34,545 nt of DNA, taken from positions 1-34,545 of the forward strand of contig JAJQDE010000060.1 in NCBI GenBank assembly GCA_021202335.1. Direction: 5' to 3'. The stretch is from Lachnospiraceae bacterium (GTDB lineage Bacteria > Bacillota > Clostridia > Lachnospirales > Lachnospiraceae). The notes beneath the pieces were generated by a model. It was not told the origin of the DNA. It did not search any database and was given only the letters and a program-made list of their open reading frames with translations. Both the position numbers and the translations under genes were made by a program. Below are positions 13,725-21,501 of this stretch, one piece after another (positions within the stretch are counted from its first letter, which is position 1; the number at the start of each line of letters is the position of its first letter).

Positions 13725-16199
13725 ATGCAGCAGTTTACGGATAAAGCAAAGACTGCCTTGCAGAAGGCTGCAAAGATTGCGAGGGATTTGCATCAGAGTT
13801 ATATCGGAAGCGAGCACATACTTGTGGGGCTTGTGATGGAAAAGACGGGAGTCGCCGCAAGGGTGCTTGCCGACAATGGAGTTACGCAGGCGCAGCTTGT
13901 CAGCATGATAAGGGAGCTGATTGCGCCGGAGGGCGACGTCGCCGTTATGGAAAGGGACGGATATTCCCCGAGGGCGGCGAAAATATTGGAGGACAGCCAA
14001 AGGCTGGCGGATAAGTTCAAAAGCCCGCTGATCGGCACGGAGCATATCCTTTTGGCAATCATAAGAGAGGGAGAGAATGTAGGTCTGCGTCTTTTGAATA
14101 CAATCGGAATCAATGTCCAAAAGCTGTACATGGACACGCTGATAGCGATGGGCGAGGACATTAACCGCCATAGGGACGATTTAAATAAGACAAAGAGAAA
14201 GAAAAAAGACGGCATGACGCAGACGCTGAACCAGTACAGCAGGGATTTGACTCAGCTTGCGCGGGACGGAAAGCTTGACCCCGTAATCGGCAGGGAAACT
14301 GAGATTTTGCGCGTGGTGCAGATTTTGTCGAGAAGGACTAAAAACAATCCGTGTCTGATTGGCGAGCCCGGCGTCGGAAAGACTGCAATCGCTGAGGGGC
14401 TTGCGCTGCGCATTGTGAGCGGGGATGTCCCCGACACGGTGAAAAACAAGCGGGTTGTCACCTTAGACCTTGCGGGAATGGTAGCGGGCTCAAAGTATCG
14501 CGGTGAGTTTGAGGAGCGGATTAAGCGGGTAATCCGGGAGGTCATTGAAGCCGGAAATATCTTACTTTTCCTTGACGAGATACACACGCTGATTGGAGCG
14601 GGCGGCGCGGAGGGCGCGATTGACGCGTCAAATATTTTAAAACCGTCGCTTTCGCGGGGCGAGATACAGCTAATCGGTGCGACAACCATCGCGGAGTACA
14701 GAAAATATATTGAAAAGGACGCGGCGCTTGAGAGGCGGTTCCAGCCTGTGCCGGTGGAGGAGCCGACGGAGAGCGAAACGGTGGAAATCCTTGAGGGAAT
14801 AGTCCATAAGTATGAGGAGCACCATCAGGTGAAAATCACGCATGAGGCGCTTGAGGCGGCAGTGAAGCTTTCCGACCGATATATTAACGACAGAAATCTG
14901 CCGGATAAGGCGATAGACCTGATTGACGAGGCGTCTGCGGCGGTGCGGCTCAGGAATATGCATCTGCCGGATAATTTTAAGGAGATGGCGGAGCAGATTA
15001 AGAAGCTTGATCTGCAGATAGAGCGTTCCATAAGAATGGAGGTATACACTCAGGCTGCGGAGCTGCGCGCAAAGCAGGATGAGCTGATTAAAAAATATGA
15101 AAAGGCTTACGGCAAATACGAAAAGCTGCAGACGGAAAAACGGCTTGTCGTGACGGAAAACGATATTGCGGAGGTCGTGGCAAGCTGGACGAAAATTCCG
15201 GTCAGGAAGCTTACGCAGAAGGAAAGTGAGCGTCTGTTAAAGCTTGAAGCCATTCTTCACAAGCGCGTAATCGGTCAGGACGAGGCGGTGAAGGCGGTGG
15301 CACAGACCATGAAGCGCGGGCGCGTGGGGCTTCAGGATCCGAACCGCCCGATTGGCTCTTTCCTGTTTTTGGGCCCCACGGGCGTCGGCAAGACGGAGCT
15401 TTCAAAGGCGCTTGCGGAGGCGATGTTCGGCTCCGAAAACGCGCTTATACGGGTCGATATGTCGGAATACATGGAGTCACATTCAGTGTCTAAGATGGTA
15501 GGCTCACCTCCGGGCTATGTGGGCTTTGAGGATGGCGGACAGCTTAGCGAGAAGGTGCGCAGGAACCCGTATTCGGTAGTCCTCTTCGATGAAATAGAAA
15601 AGGCGCATCCGGACGTGTTCAACATTCTCCTGCAGGTGCTTGACGACGGGCATATTACCGACTCAAAGGGCAGAAAGGTAAGCTTCAAAAATACCATATT
15701 GATAATGACCTCAAACGCGGGCGCGCAGAGAATAATTGACCCTAAGAATTTGGGCTTTGCGACGCAGAGGGATGAGAAAGCGGACTATAACAGAATGAAG
15801 TCAAACGTCATGGAGGAGGTAAAACGCTTATTTAAGCCTGAGTTTATCAACCGTATTGACGAGATTATGGTGTTCCATCCCTTGAATGAGCATGATATGA
15901 AGCAGATTGTTTCACTGCTCTCCAAGAACCTGTGCGAGCGCTGCAGGGCGCAGCTCGGCATTGATCTGACGCTCACTAACACGCTTAAGGAGTATCTTGT
16001 GAAAAAACATTCCGACCCTAAAATGGGCGCAAGACCATTAAAGCGGGCGGTACAGAATGTTGTGGAAAATGAGCTTGCGACCGCCATTCTTGAGGGCAGA
16101 GTCAAGGGCGGCGACGCGGTGACTGCGGGAGTGAGGAACGACAAGGTTACATTTACGGTAAGGGAATCAAAGGAAAAAGAAAAGAAGCAAAATATGTAG
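13725..16199 (+). CDS. clpC: ClpC, AAA+ chaperone ATPase of the ClpCP protease
   Basis: The protein has 824 residues, close to the family length. ATG 13725 lies behind GGAGG. Domains: a double Clp N-terminal repeat (about 1-145); the first AAA+ domain with Walker A GEPGVGKT (213-220) and Walker B LLFLDEIH; a UVR/coiled-coil middle domain (ELRAKQDELIKKYEKA); the second AAA+ domain with Walker A GPTGVGKT (550-557) and VVLFDEIEKAH; and a C-terminal small domain. It unfolds substrates and feeds them to ClpP. In many Firmicutes clpC is preceded by ctsR, mcsA and mcsB. Here none of these is adjacent, and a GntR gene stands in their place. All ATPase motifs are intact. Confidence 0.97.
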   Translation: MQQFTDKAKTALQKAAKIARDLHQSYIGSEHILVGLVMEKTGVAARVLADNGVTQAQLVSMIRELIAPEGDVAVMERDGYSPRAAKILEDSQRLADKFKSPLIGTEHILLAIIREGENVGLRLLNTIGINVQKLYMDTLIAMGEDINRHRDDLNKTKRKKKDGMTQTLNQYSRDLTQLARDGKLDPVIGRETEILRVVQILSRRTKNNPCLIGEPGVGKTAIAEGLALRIVSGDVPDTVKNKRVVTLDLAGMVAGSKYRGEFEERIKRVIREVIEAGNILLFLDEIHTLIGAGGAEGAIDASNILKPSLSRGEIQLIGATTIAEYRKYIEKDAALERRFQPVPVEEPTESETVEILEGIVHKYEEHHQVKITHEALEAAVKLSDRYINDRNLPDKAIDLIDEASAAVRLRNMHLPDNFKEMAEQIKKLDLQIERSIRMEVYTQAAELRAKQDELIKKYEKAYGKYEKLQTEKRLVVTENDIAEVVASWTKIPVRKLTQKESERLLKLEAILHKRVIGQDEAVKAVAQTMKRGRVGLQDPNRPIGSFLFLGPTGVGKTELSKALAEAMFGSENALIRVDMSEYMESHSVSKMVGSPPGYVGFEDGGQLSEKVRRNPYSVVLFDEIEKAHPDVFNILLQVLDDGHITDSKGRKVSFKNTILIMTSNAGAQRIIDPKNLGFATQRDEKADYNRMKSNVMEEVKRLFKPEFINRIDEIMVFHPLNEHDMKQIVSLLSKNLCERCRAQLGIDLTLTNTLKEYLVKKHSDPKMGARPLKRAVQNVVENELATAILEGRVKGGDAVTAGVRNDKVTFTVRESKEKEKKQNM

Positions 16200-16258
16200 A
16201 AAATTTTTCGGATATGGTTTATTATAATAGTATCATATTTTTTAGGAGGACAAAAGAA

Positions 16259-16672
16259 ATGGCAGCAGTCACAGAATTACTACGTTCCGAGGGTAACGGT
16301 GGTATCAGCTTTGGAAACCACGAGCTTGCGGCAAAGGCAAAGCTTGAGGATTTTGCACATGCGGGGGATATGTACAAGGTAAAGACCTATCGGGAAATCA
16401 CAAGGCTTGAAAAAAACGGACTGTTTTTATATGAGTCTGTTCCGGGAACATCGGTTCATGACTTTTGTGAGGAGGGCGACAGCATCTCGTTCACGGCGGA
16501 AGGCACGCAGGATGCTCAGATTACGGTAGGCGTTGAGGAAAACGCGGAGTATGAGGTAATCGTGGCAGGAAAAAGCGCGGGAGCCATGAAAACAAATCTC
16601 TCCGGCAAGCTTAGCATAAGCGCGGAGCTTGAAGGCGCGGGGGCAGTGGAAATTAAAATCAAAAAGAAATAA
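16259..16672 (+). CDS. Conserved protein of unknown function between clpC and radA
   Basis: The protein has 137 residues; ATG 16259 lies behind GGAGG. It is predicted to be beta-rich and acidic, with no signal peptide or membrane segment. Recognisable features are LLRSEGNGGISFGNHELAAKAK near the start, KVKTYREITRLEKNG, YESVPGTSVHDF, and a terminal repeat-like strand pattern ending in KIKKK. Proteins like this appear in Lachnospiraceae genomes and have, as I recall, sometimes been labelled endosialidase without experimental support; I would not use that name. It has its own terminator at 16687-16714 and is probably expressed separately from radA. Confidence 0.7.
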   Translation: MAAVTELLRSEGNGGISFGNHELAAKAKLEDFAHAGDMYKVKTYREITRLEKNGLFLYESVPGTSVHDFCEEGDSISFTAEGTQDAQITVGVEENAEYEVIVAGKSAGAMKTNLSGKLSISAELEGAGAVEIKIKKK

Positions 16673-16686
16673 ATAATTGCTGTTAA

Positions 16687-16714
16687 ATACCTCCTCGGGC
16701 GGGGAGGTATTTTT
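16687..16714 (+). terminator. Intrinsic terminator
   Basis: ATACCTCC (16687-16694) pairs with GGAGGTAT (16703-16710), followed by TTTT. It is placed between the unknown gene and radA, about 15 bases after the stop. Confidence 0.8.
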
Positions 16715-16744
16715 GTGGGCTTGGGTAAGAATGGGGGAAGTATA

Positions 16745-18100
16745 ATGGCAAAAAAACCGGTTACGGTATTTTTCTGTCAGGAATGTGGGCATGAGTCCTC
16801 AAAATGGATGGGACAGTGCCCTGCCTGTAAAAAATGGAATACGTTTGCCGAGGAAAGGGTAAGCGTTAAGGGGTCAAAAGCTTCATCGGTGCGCGAGGAG
16901 CCCGCGCCCGTCAACATAGGCTTGATTTCCCTGAATCATGAGGAGCGGATGACAACGGGGCTTGAGGAGCTTGACAGGGTGCTTGGCGGCGGAATTGTAA
17001 AGGGCTCGCTTACGCTTGTGGGAGGCGACCCGGGGATTGGCAAATCGACGTTGCTTTTGCAGATGTGCCGTTTTCTTTCCAACGAGGGAAGGCGCGTGCT
17101 TTACATTTCGGGAGAGGAGTCATTAAAGCAGATAAAGCTGCGTGCGGTGAGGATTGGCGAGTTTCAGGAGAGTATGCTCCTTTTGTGCGAAACGAATCTT
17201 AGCATGATTGAGGAGGCGATACGCCGCGCAAATCCCGAGGTGGTCATTATCGATTCGATACAGACCATGTATCAGGAGGAGGTGTCGTCAGCTCCCGGGA
17301 GCGTTTCGCAGGTGCGTGAGGCGACTAATGTGTTTTTGCAGCTTGCAAAGGGGCTTGGCATCTCGATTTTCATTGTCGGACACGTTACAAAGGAGGGGAC
17401 GGTGGCAGGTCCCAGAGTATTGGAGCATATGGTGGACACAGTGCTTTATTTCGAGGGCGACAGATATGCGTCATACCGGATTTTGCGCGGCGTGAAAAAC
17501 CGCTTTGGCTCTACCAATGAGATTGGAGTGTTTGAGATGCGCAGGGAGGGGCTGGTCGAGGTGGAAAACCCCTCTGAATACATGCTGAGCGGAAAACCGG
17601 TCGGCGCAAGCGGCTCCGTGGTCGTGTGCTCCGTTGAGGGTACAAGACCGATTTTGATTGAAATACAGGCGCTGGTGTGCCGGACAAATTTCGGAATACC
17701 ACGGCGGCAGACTACCGGAACGGATTTTAACAGGGTTAATCTGCTGATGGCGGTTCTTGAAAAAAGGCTGAACCTGCAAATAGGGGACTGTGATGCCTAT
17801 GTGAATATTGCGGGCGGCATGAAAATCAATGAGCCGGCAATTGACTTAGGGTTGGTCATGGCGATTGCATCAAGCTTTAAAAACCGCCCCATAGATGAGA
17901 AAATGCTGGTGTTCGGTGAGGTAGGCTTAAGCGGCGAGGTGCGCGCGGTAAGCATGGCGCAGCAGCGCGTGCAGGAGGCAAAAAAGCTTGGCTATGAAAC
18001 GGTCCTGATGCCGCGGGTAAATCTTGAGGGAATGGATAAGATAAGCGGTATCAGAGCAATCGGCGTCGGCGGCGTCGGGGAAGCGATAGAGTATATTTAA
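16745..18100 (+). CDS. radA: RadA, DNA repair and recombination ATPase
   Basis: The protein has 451 residues, the usual length. ATG 16745 is preferred, with GGGGGAAG about five bases upstream. It starts with a C4 zinc finger (C11, C14, C25, C28), followed by a RecA-like ATPase with Walker A GGDPGIGKST (93-102), the RadA-specific KNRFG motif (251-255), and a C-terminal Lon-protease-like domain with PAIDLGLVMAIAS. RadA helps process recombination intermediates by driving branch migration. The gene lies between a terminator and the M18 aminopeptidase gene and probably leads a short transcript with it. Confidence 0.97.
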   Translation: MAKKPVTVFFCQECGHESSKWMGQCPACKKWNTFAEERVSVKGSKASSVREEPAPVNIGLISLNHEERMTTGLEELDRVLGGGIVKGSLTLVGGDPGIGKSTLLLQMCRFLSNEGRRVLYISGEESLKQIKLRAVRIGEFQESMLLLCETNLSMIEEAIRRANPEVVIIDSIQTMYQEEVSSAPGSVSQVREATNVFLQLAKGLGISIFIVGHVTKEGTVAGPRVLEHMVDTVLYFEGDRYASYRILRGVKNRFGSTNEIGVFEMRREGLVEVENPSEYMLSGKPVGASGSVVVCSVEGTRPILIEIQALVCRTNFGIPRRQTTGTDFNRVNLLMAVLEKRLNLQIGDCDAYVNIAGGMKINEPAIDLGLVMAIASSFKNRPIDEKMLVFGEVGLSGEVRAVSMAQQRVQEAKKLGYETVLMPRVNLEGMDKISGIRAIGVGGVGEAIEYI

Positions 18101-18128
18101 ATAACGTGCCGAAAGGATGGAAGAACAG

Positions 18129-19469
18129 ATGGATATGCGGGAATTAATGGATTTTTTGGATGAAGGCGTTACCTGCTATCATGCCGTGCGGGAGCTTGAG
18201 CATCGGCTTAGGGCAGACGGGTTTGAGAAGCTTAGCGAGAGCAGTCTGTGGACGTTAGAGCCGGGCGGGGCTTATTATACTGTGCGGAACGATTCATCGC
18301 TGATGGCGTTTCGCGTGCCCTCGTGCGCGGTAAAGGATATAAAGGGCTTTCATGTGTACGCGGCTCATTCGGATTCTCCTGCCTTTAAGCTTAAGGAAAA
18401 TCCCGAGCTGACCAAAGAGGGGGCATATGTGGCGCTTAACACGGAAAAGTACGGCGGCATGATTATGTCCACATGGATGGACAGACCGCTTACGATTGCG
18501 GGAAGGGTGTGTGTGGAGCAGGACGGGGCAATTGTGCCGTATCCGATAAAGCTAAAGGATAACGTTTGCATGATTCCCAACCTGGCAATCCACATGAACC
18601 GCGATATTAACAATGGAGCGGCATTGAACGCGCAGACGGATATGCTGCCGCTTTTGATGCTAAAATCAGAAACAGTTGCTTCTGAATCAAATGCTTCCGA
18701 AACCCAAAATGAGGAAACGGCGGGGGCGATAAATGTCATGCTGGCGGAGGCTCTCACGGCTCAGACCGGAAGGCAGTACCGCGCAGAGGACATTCTTGCA
18801 TCGGATTTGTTTGTGGAAAACAGCCAAAAGGCGGTGCTTGCGGGGGCGTGTGACGAATTTATCATGTCGGCAAGGTATGATGATTTGGCGTGCGTTTTTG
18901 CGGGAATGAAAGCGATGCTTGAAGCAAAATCGAATGATTATATCAATGTGCTTGCAGTCTTTGATAATGAAGAGGTGGGGAGCCTCACAAGGCAGGGCGC
19001 GGATTCCACGCTTTTGAGGGACACGCTGGAAAACATCGCGGACGGCTTGGGTGTGACGGGGGCGATCTGCCGGACATGGAGGGCGGGCAGTTTTATGGTG
19101 AGTGCGGACAATGCCCACGCCTGTCATCCAAATCAGGGTGCGAAGGCAGACCCGGTGAACAGACCGTATTTAAACAAGGGGATTGTGCTCAAATATCACG
19201 GCAGCCAAAAATACGCAACGGATGCGTGCTCGGCTGCGGGTGTCAAAAGCATATGCAAAAAGCATGATATTCCCGTTCAGATTTATACAAACCGCTCCGA
19301 CATCGCAGGCGGTTCAACGCTTGGAAACCTTGCCATGGCGCAGGCGTCCATGGCTGCGGCGGATATCGGACTGCCCCAGCTTGCCATGCACTCCGCATAC
19401 GAAACGGCAGGAGTAAAGGATATTGAATATCTGCTCTGCTTTGCGAAAGCGTTTTTTATTTCCGCGTAA
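18129..19469 (+). CDS. M18-family metalloaminopeptidase
   Basis: The protein has 446 residues from ATG 18129. The earlier ATG 18117 directly touches the AAAGG ribosome site, so the later start is slightly preferred. M18 zinc ligands and surrounding motifs are visible: HSDSP (H80), SARYDDLA, the DNEEVGS motif with the catalytic glutamate pair, DNAHACHPN, and the C-terminal MHSAYE. These are dodecameric cytosolic aminopeptidases that remove acidic or other N-terminal residues. A low-complexity Ser/Glu segment around residues 180-200 may be a lineage-specific insert. The gene ends at a hairpin that also terminates the opposite-strand tRNA. Confidence 0.93.
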   Translation: MDMRELMDFLDEGVTCYHAVRELEHRLRADGFEKLSESSLWTLEPGGAYYTVRNDSSLMAFRVPSCAVKDIKGFHVYAAHSDSPAFKLKENPELTKEGAYVALNTEKYGGMIMSTWMDRPLTIAGRVCVEQDGAIVPYPIKLKDNVCMIPNLAIHMNRDINNGAALNAQTDMLPLLMLKSETVASESNASETQNEETAGAINVMLAEALTAQTGRQYRAEDILASDLFVENSQKAVLAGACDEFIMSARYDDLACVFAGMKAMLEAKSNDYINVLAVFDNEEVGSLTRQGADSTLLRDTLENIADGLGVTGAICRTWRAGSFMVSADNAHACHPNQGAKADPVNRPYLNKGIVLKYHGSQKYATDACSAAGVKSICKKHDIPVQIYTNRSDIAGGSTLGNLAMAQASMAAADIGLPQLAMHSAYETAGVKDIEYLLCFAKAFFISA

Positions 19470-19500
19470 AAAAGAATGTGCCTTTGGCACATCCTTTTTT
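19470..19500. terminator. Bidirectional terminator
   Basis: ATGTGCC (19476-19482) pairs with GGCACAT (19486-19492) around TTT. An A-run lies on the left side and six T on the right, so it can stop transcription from the aminopeptidase gene and from tRNA-Trp on the other strand. A related hairpin without the T-run recurs near 21404, after the CheC-like gene. Confidence 0.75.
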
Positions 19501-19507
19501 ATAATAG

Positions 19508-19578
19508 CAGGGGCAGAAGGAATCGAACCCTCGTTGACGGTTTTGGAGACCGCTGTTCTACCGCTGAACTATGCCCCT
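19508..19578 (-). tRNA. tRNA-Trp (CCA anticodon)
   Basis: On the minus strand an acceptor stem AGGGGCA pairs with TGCCCCT and is followed by discriminator G. The D arm, an anticodon loop TTCCAAA-like segment with anticodon CCA, and a T arm GAGGG/CCTTC with TTCGATT loop are all present. The 3' CCA is not encoded. A G discriminator is typical of bacterial tRNA-Trp. Confidence 0.93.
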
Positions 19579-19640
19579 TTATTCAGTTTATGGTATGTAT
19601 TCCGACCGGTCAGAAAATAAATTTCTCACCGACGAATGAT

Positions 19641-19670
19641 ATTATAACATAGACTGATAGGAAATTGCAA
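19641..19670 (-). promoter_or_regulatory. Promoter of tRNA-Trp
   Basis: Read on the minus strand, TTGCAA (19665-19670) and TATAAT (19641-19646) are separated by 18 bases, and TGT before the -10 gives an extended -10. It lies about 60 bases upstream of the tRNA. Confidence 0.55.
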
Positions 19671-19695
19671 GTAAAAAGAAATAATATTTCAAATA

Positions 19696-19914
19696 TTACT
19701 TCTTATTTGCCGCAGCCTTGAGCTGGTTCTGTACAATATACCTTCTGACTGTCTTTTCAGTATGCGTAAACACCATATACATGATTTCGTCAAGATTCAT
19801 GCCTGATTCAAACGCCTTTTGAAGCGTGGCGTCAAGCCCGGACTCTGAAAGCGCCTTATCAAAATCGGACGCAGATTGGTTTAGCGTTGCTCTGTCATTA
19901 TTAAAAATACTCAT
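19696..19914 (-). CDS. Small protein of unknown function
   Basis: The protein has 72 residues; its ATG at 19914 (minus strand) follows GGGGGG a few bases upstream. It is mostly helical: DKALSESGLDATLQKAFE, a middle helix EIMYMVFTHTEKTVRRYIV, and a basic tail. There is no signal peptide or clear membrane segment. I do not recognise the family. It has its own consensus promoter and a hairpin in the untranslated leader, which suggests that its dosage is controlled at the RNA level. Confidence 0.6.
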   Translation of the reverse strand: MSIFNNDRATLNQSASDFDKALSESGLDATLQKAFESGMNLDEIMYMVFTHTEKTVRRYIVQNQLKAAANKK

Positions 19915-19947
19915 AAAACCCCCCGTTTTACCATTTTAAATTCGCCG

Positions 19948-19972
19948 ATTGAAAAATCAAAGATTTTTCAAT
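19948..19972. promoter_or_regulatory. Perfect leader palindrome of the 72-residue gene
   Basis: ATTGAAAAATC (19948-19958) and GATTTTTCAAT (19962-19972) are an exact 11-base inverted repeat around AAA. On the minus strand it falls between the promoter at 19988-20016 and the start codon at 19914. It could be an mRNA hairpin or a protein-binding site. Confidence 0.55.
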
Positions 19973-19987
19973 TTATTAATCAACTCG

Positions 19988-20016
19988 ATTATATCAATAT
20001 AAACATTTTTCGTCAA
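19988..20016 (-). promoter_or_regulatory. Sigma-A promoter of the 72-residue gene
   Basis: On the minus strand TTGACG (20011-20016), 17 bases, then TATAAT (19988-19993). It drives the small gene ending at 19696. Confidence 0.65.
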
Positions 20017-20064
20017 TAAAACCATGTAAAATTTTGCGTTTAATGCACAAGCCCGCATAATTAA

Positions 20065-20093
20065 TTGACACTGTTTTTTTGATGTCGTATAAT
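20065..20093 (+). promoter_or_regulatory. Consensus sigma-A promoter
   Basis: TTGACA (20065-20070) and TATAAT (20088-20093) are separated by exactly 17 bases, a perfect match to consensus. It precedes the HTH-containing gene at 20206, with a leader of about 105 bases. Confidence 0.75.
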
Positions 20094-20205
20094 TATAATA
20101 TACAGCTTTATGTCGTTTGCTATATCGGTTTTTAAGGGAAAATATAAAGGAAACAAACGCAATGAGCCAGGTCAGAGCTTATGACGCTTCACAACGGAGG
20201 AGAAT

Positions 20206-20709
20206 ATGGCGGGATTTGATAAAGACGAATTTTGGACGAAAATATTATCCATGTATCCGGCTGCCAAGGAAAATAATTACATACTTAAGCTGGACGAGGA
20301 TCAGGTCAGGGAGCTTAAAGAGCTTTATGTCAGATTATATATTCCGATAGAGAAGCTTGAGCATTACGATGAAAAAAAGGTGATGAAAAAGCTTATGGAA
20401 ACGATAGTTTCCATATATAAGCTTGACAAGGAGCCGATGAGCAACGAGGGCGACATTGTCCATCTTGTAAATTCGGTTAATTATGACGGCAAAAATCTTT
20501 ATCTGCACTTTGCCCGGATTTCTCCTGTCAAGCTGCGCCGGTTTGAGATTGGGAAGTCTCAGATGCAGATTGCGGAGAAAATGGGATATACGGTATCTGC
20601 TATCAAAAATTGCGAGGAGCCGTACAGTGACCTTTTGCGTCAGCCGGAAACGCTCGTTCATAAGCTTGCAAAGGCGCTTGAATGCAACGTGGAGGATATT
20701 ATGGGCTGA
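20206..20709 (+). CDS. HTH-containing protein of unknown role
   Basis: The protein has 167 residues; ATG 20206 lies behind GGAGGAG. The first 100 residues are helical and charged, with no match I recognise. Residues of roughly 105-165 carry an XRE-like helix-turn-helix: LRRFEIGKSQMQIAEKMGYTVSAIKNCE, then KLAKALECNVEDIMG. This looks like a DNA-binding regulator with a novel N-terminal domain. It is transcribed from a perfect sigma-A promoter at 20065-20093 and is followed by the CheC-like gene after 74 bases. The two could be one unit, but repeated TATAAT-like boxes in the gap argue for separate transcription. Confidence 0.7.
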   Translation: MAGFDKDEFWTKILSMYPAAKENNYILKLDEDQVRELKELYVRLYIPIEKLEHYDEKKVMKKLMETIVSIYKLDKEPMSNEGDIVHLVNSVNYDGKNLYLHFARISPVKLRRFEIGKSQMQIAEKMGYTVSAIKNCEEPYSDLLRQPETLVHKLAKALECNVEDIMG

Positions 20710-20727
20710 CAGGCAGCAGTAAGCCCG

Positions 20728-20763
20728 TATAATAAGGTTTATATAATAAGCTTATATAATAAA
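20728..20763 (+). repeat. Triple TATAATAA repeat upstream of the CheC-like gene
   Basis: TATAATAAG occurs at 20728-20736 and 20742-20750, and TATAATAAA at 20755-20763, with spacings of 14 and 13 bases. Each resembles a -10 box. The array sits 20 to 50 bases before the start codon and could give several start points or an AT-rich regulatory site. Confidence 0.45.
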
Positions 20764-20783
20764 AATAAGGGAGGAAATATTTT

Positions 20784-21398
20784 ATGGGTGAATATGTATT
20801 TTCGAGTTTGGAGATAGACGCGATTGGGGAAATTTCAAACATCTGCCTTGGCAATTCAGCCACGACACTGGGTATGCTGGTGCGTCAGCCTGTGGATATC
20901 ACGCCGCCTAAGGTAACAATCATTGAAAAGAGCGAGTATGTAAAGAGCGTTTCTTCAAAAAGAGTGTTTGTAAAGGTAAGCTATGTGGAGGGTGTGCAGG
21001 GCTGCAGCATACTGATGCTTGAGGAGCAGGATGCAAAGGCTATTGCCGATTTGATGATGGGAAGCGATGGAAGGGGAAGCTTTGCGCAGATGGAATTGGG
21101 AGAGCTGCATCTGAGCGCCGTGTCTGAGGCGATGAATCAGATGATGGGTGCGGCGGCTACATCCATGAGCGTGATGCTTGAGCGAAAGACTGATATTTCC
21201 ATTCCGGACACAAAATATATGGAAAGCGGTGAATATTTGGCGTGCGAATTTCCGAATGATGATAAATTTGTGAAGGTAAATTTCCGAATGAAAATCGGCG
21301 ATATCATCGACAGCCCTATTGTGCAGCTTTACCCGCATAATCTGGCCAAGGCTATAAGCGACCTGTTCCTCATTAAAAAGGCAAAGCAGCAGCAGTAA
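20784..21398 (+). CDS. CheC-like / FliY N-terminal chemotaxis phosphatase
   Basis: The protein has 204 residues; ATG 20784 lies behind GGGAGG. It contains two copies of the CheC-type active-site motif [D/S]-x3-E-x2-N followed by a proline: D12/E16/N19 with P41, and S111/E115/N118 with P141. Such proteins remove phosphate from CheY-P. Both sites keep the E and N residues needed for activity. Length and the absence of a C-terminal FliN domain fit CheC rather than full FliY. No chemotaxis genes flank it, so it is an orphan, perhaps acting on a response regulator elsewhere. It is followed by a T-less hairpin and a palindromic repeat. Confidence 0.85.
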   Translation: MGEYVFSSLEIDAIGEISNICLGNSATTLGMLVRQPVDITPPKVTIIEKSEYVKSVSSKRVFVKVSYVEGVQGCSILMLEEQDAKAIADLMMGSDGRGSFAQMELGELHLSAVSEAMNQMMGAAATSMSVMLERKTDISIPDTKYMESGEYLACEFPNDDKFVKVNFRMKIGDIIDSPIVQLYPHNLAKAISDLFLIKKAKQQQ

Positions 21399-21438
21399 AT
21401 AAGAATGTGCCTTTGGCGCATCCTCGCGGAGCGTTTTG

Positions 21439-21465
21439 TCGTATAGGACGAACTTTCCTATACGA
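21439..21465. repeat. 27-base palindromic repeat, copy A
   Basis: TCGTATAGGA (21439-21448) and TCCTATACGA (21456-21465) form a perfect 10-base inverted repeat around CGAACTT. An almost identical copy lies inverted at 22467-22493, beyond the membrane-protein gene. Confidence 0.7.
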
Positions 21466-21501
21466 TAAAAAATTTCACGCGGCAGGCAGTGAGAAATTGG
21501 T

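Noticed and set aside
20161-20350. A short overlapping ORF with AAAGGA upstream of ATG 20161
   Set aside because: It overlaps the HTH-containing gene out of frame and its sequence is highly basic and irregular. A leader peptide cannot be excluded, but nothing else supports it.
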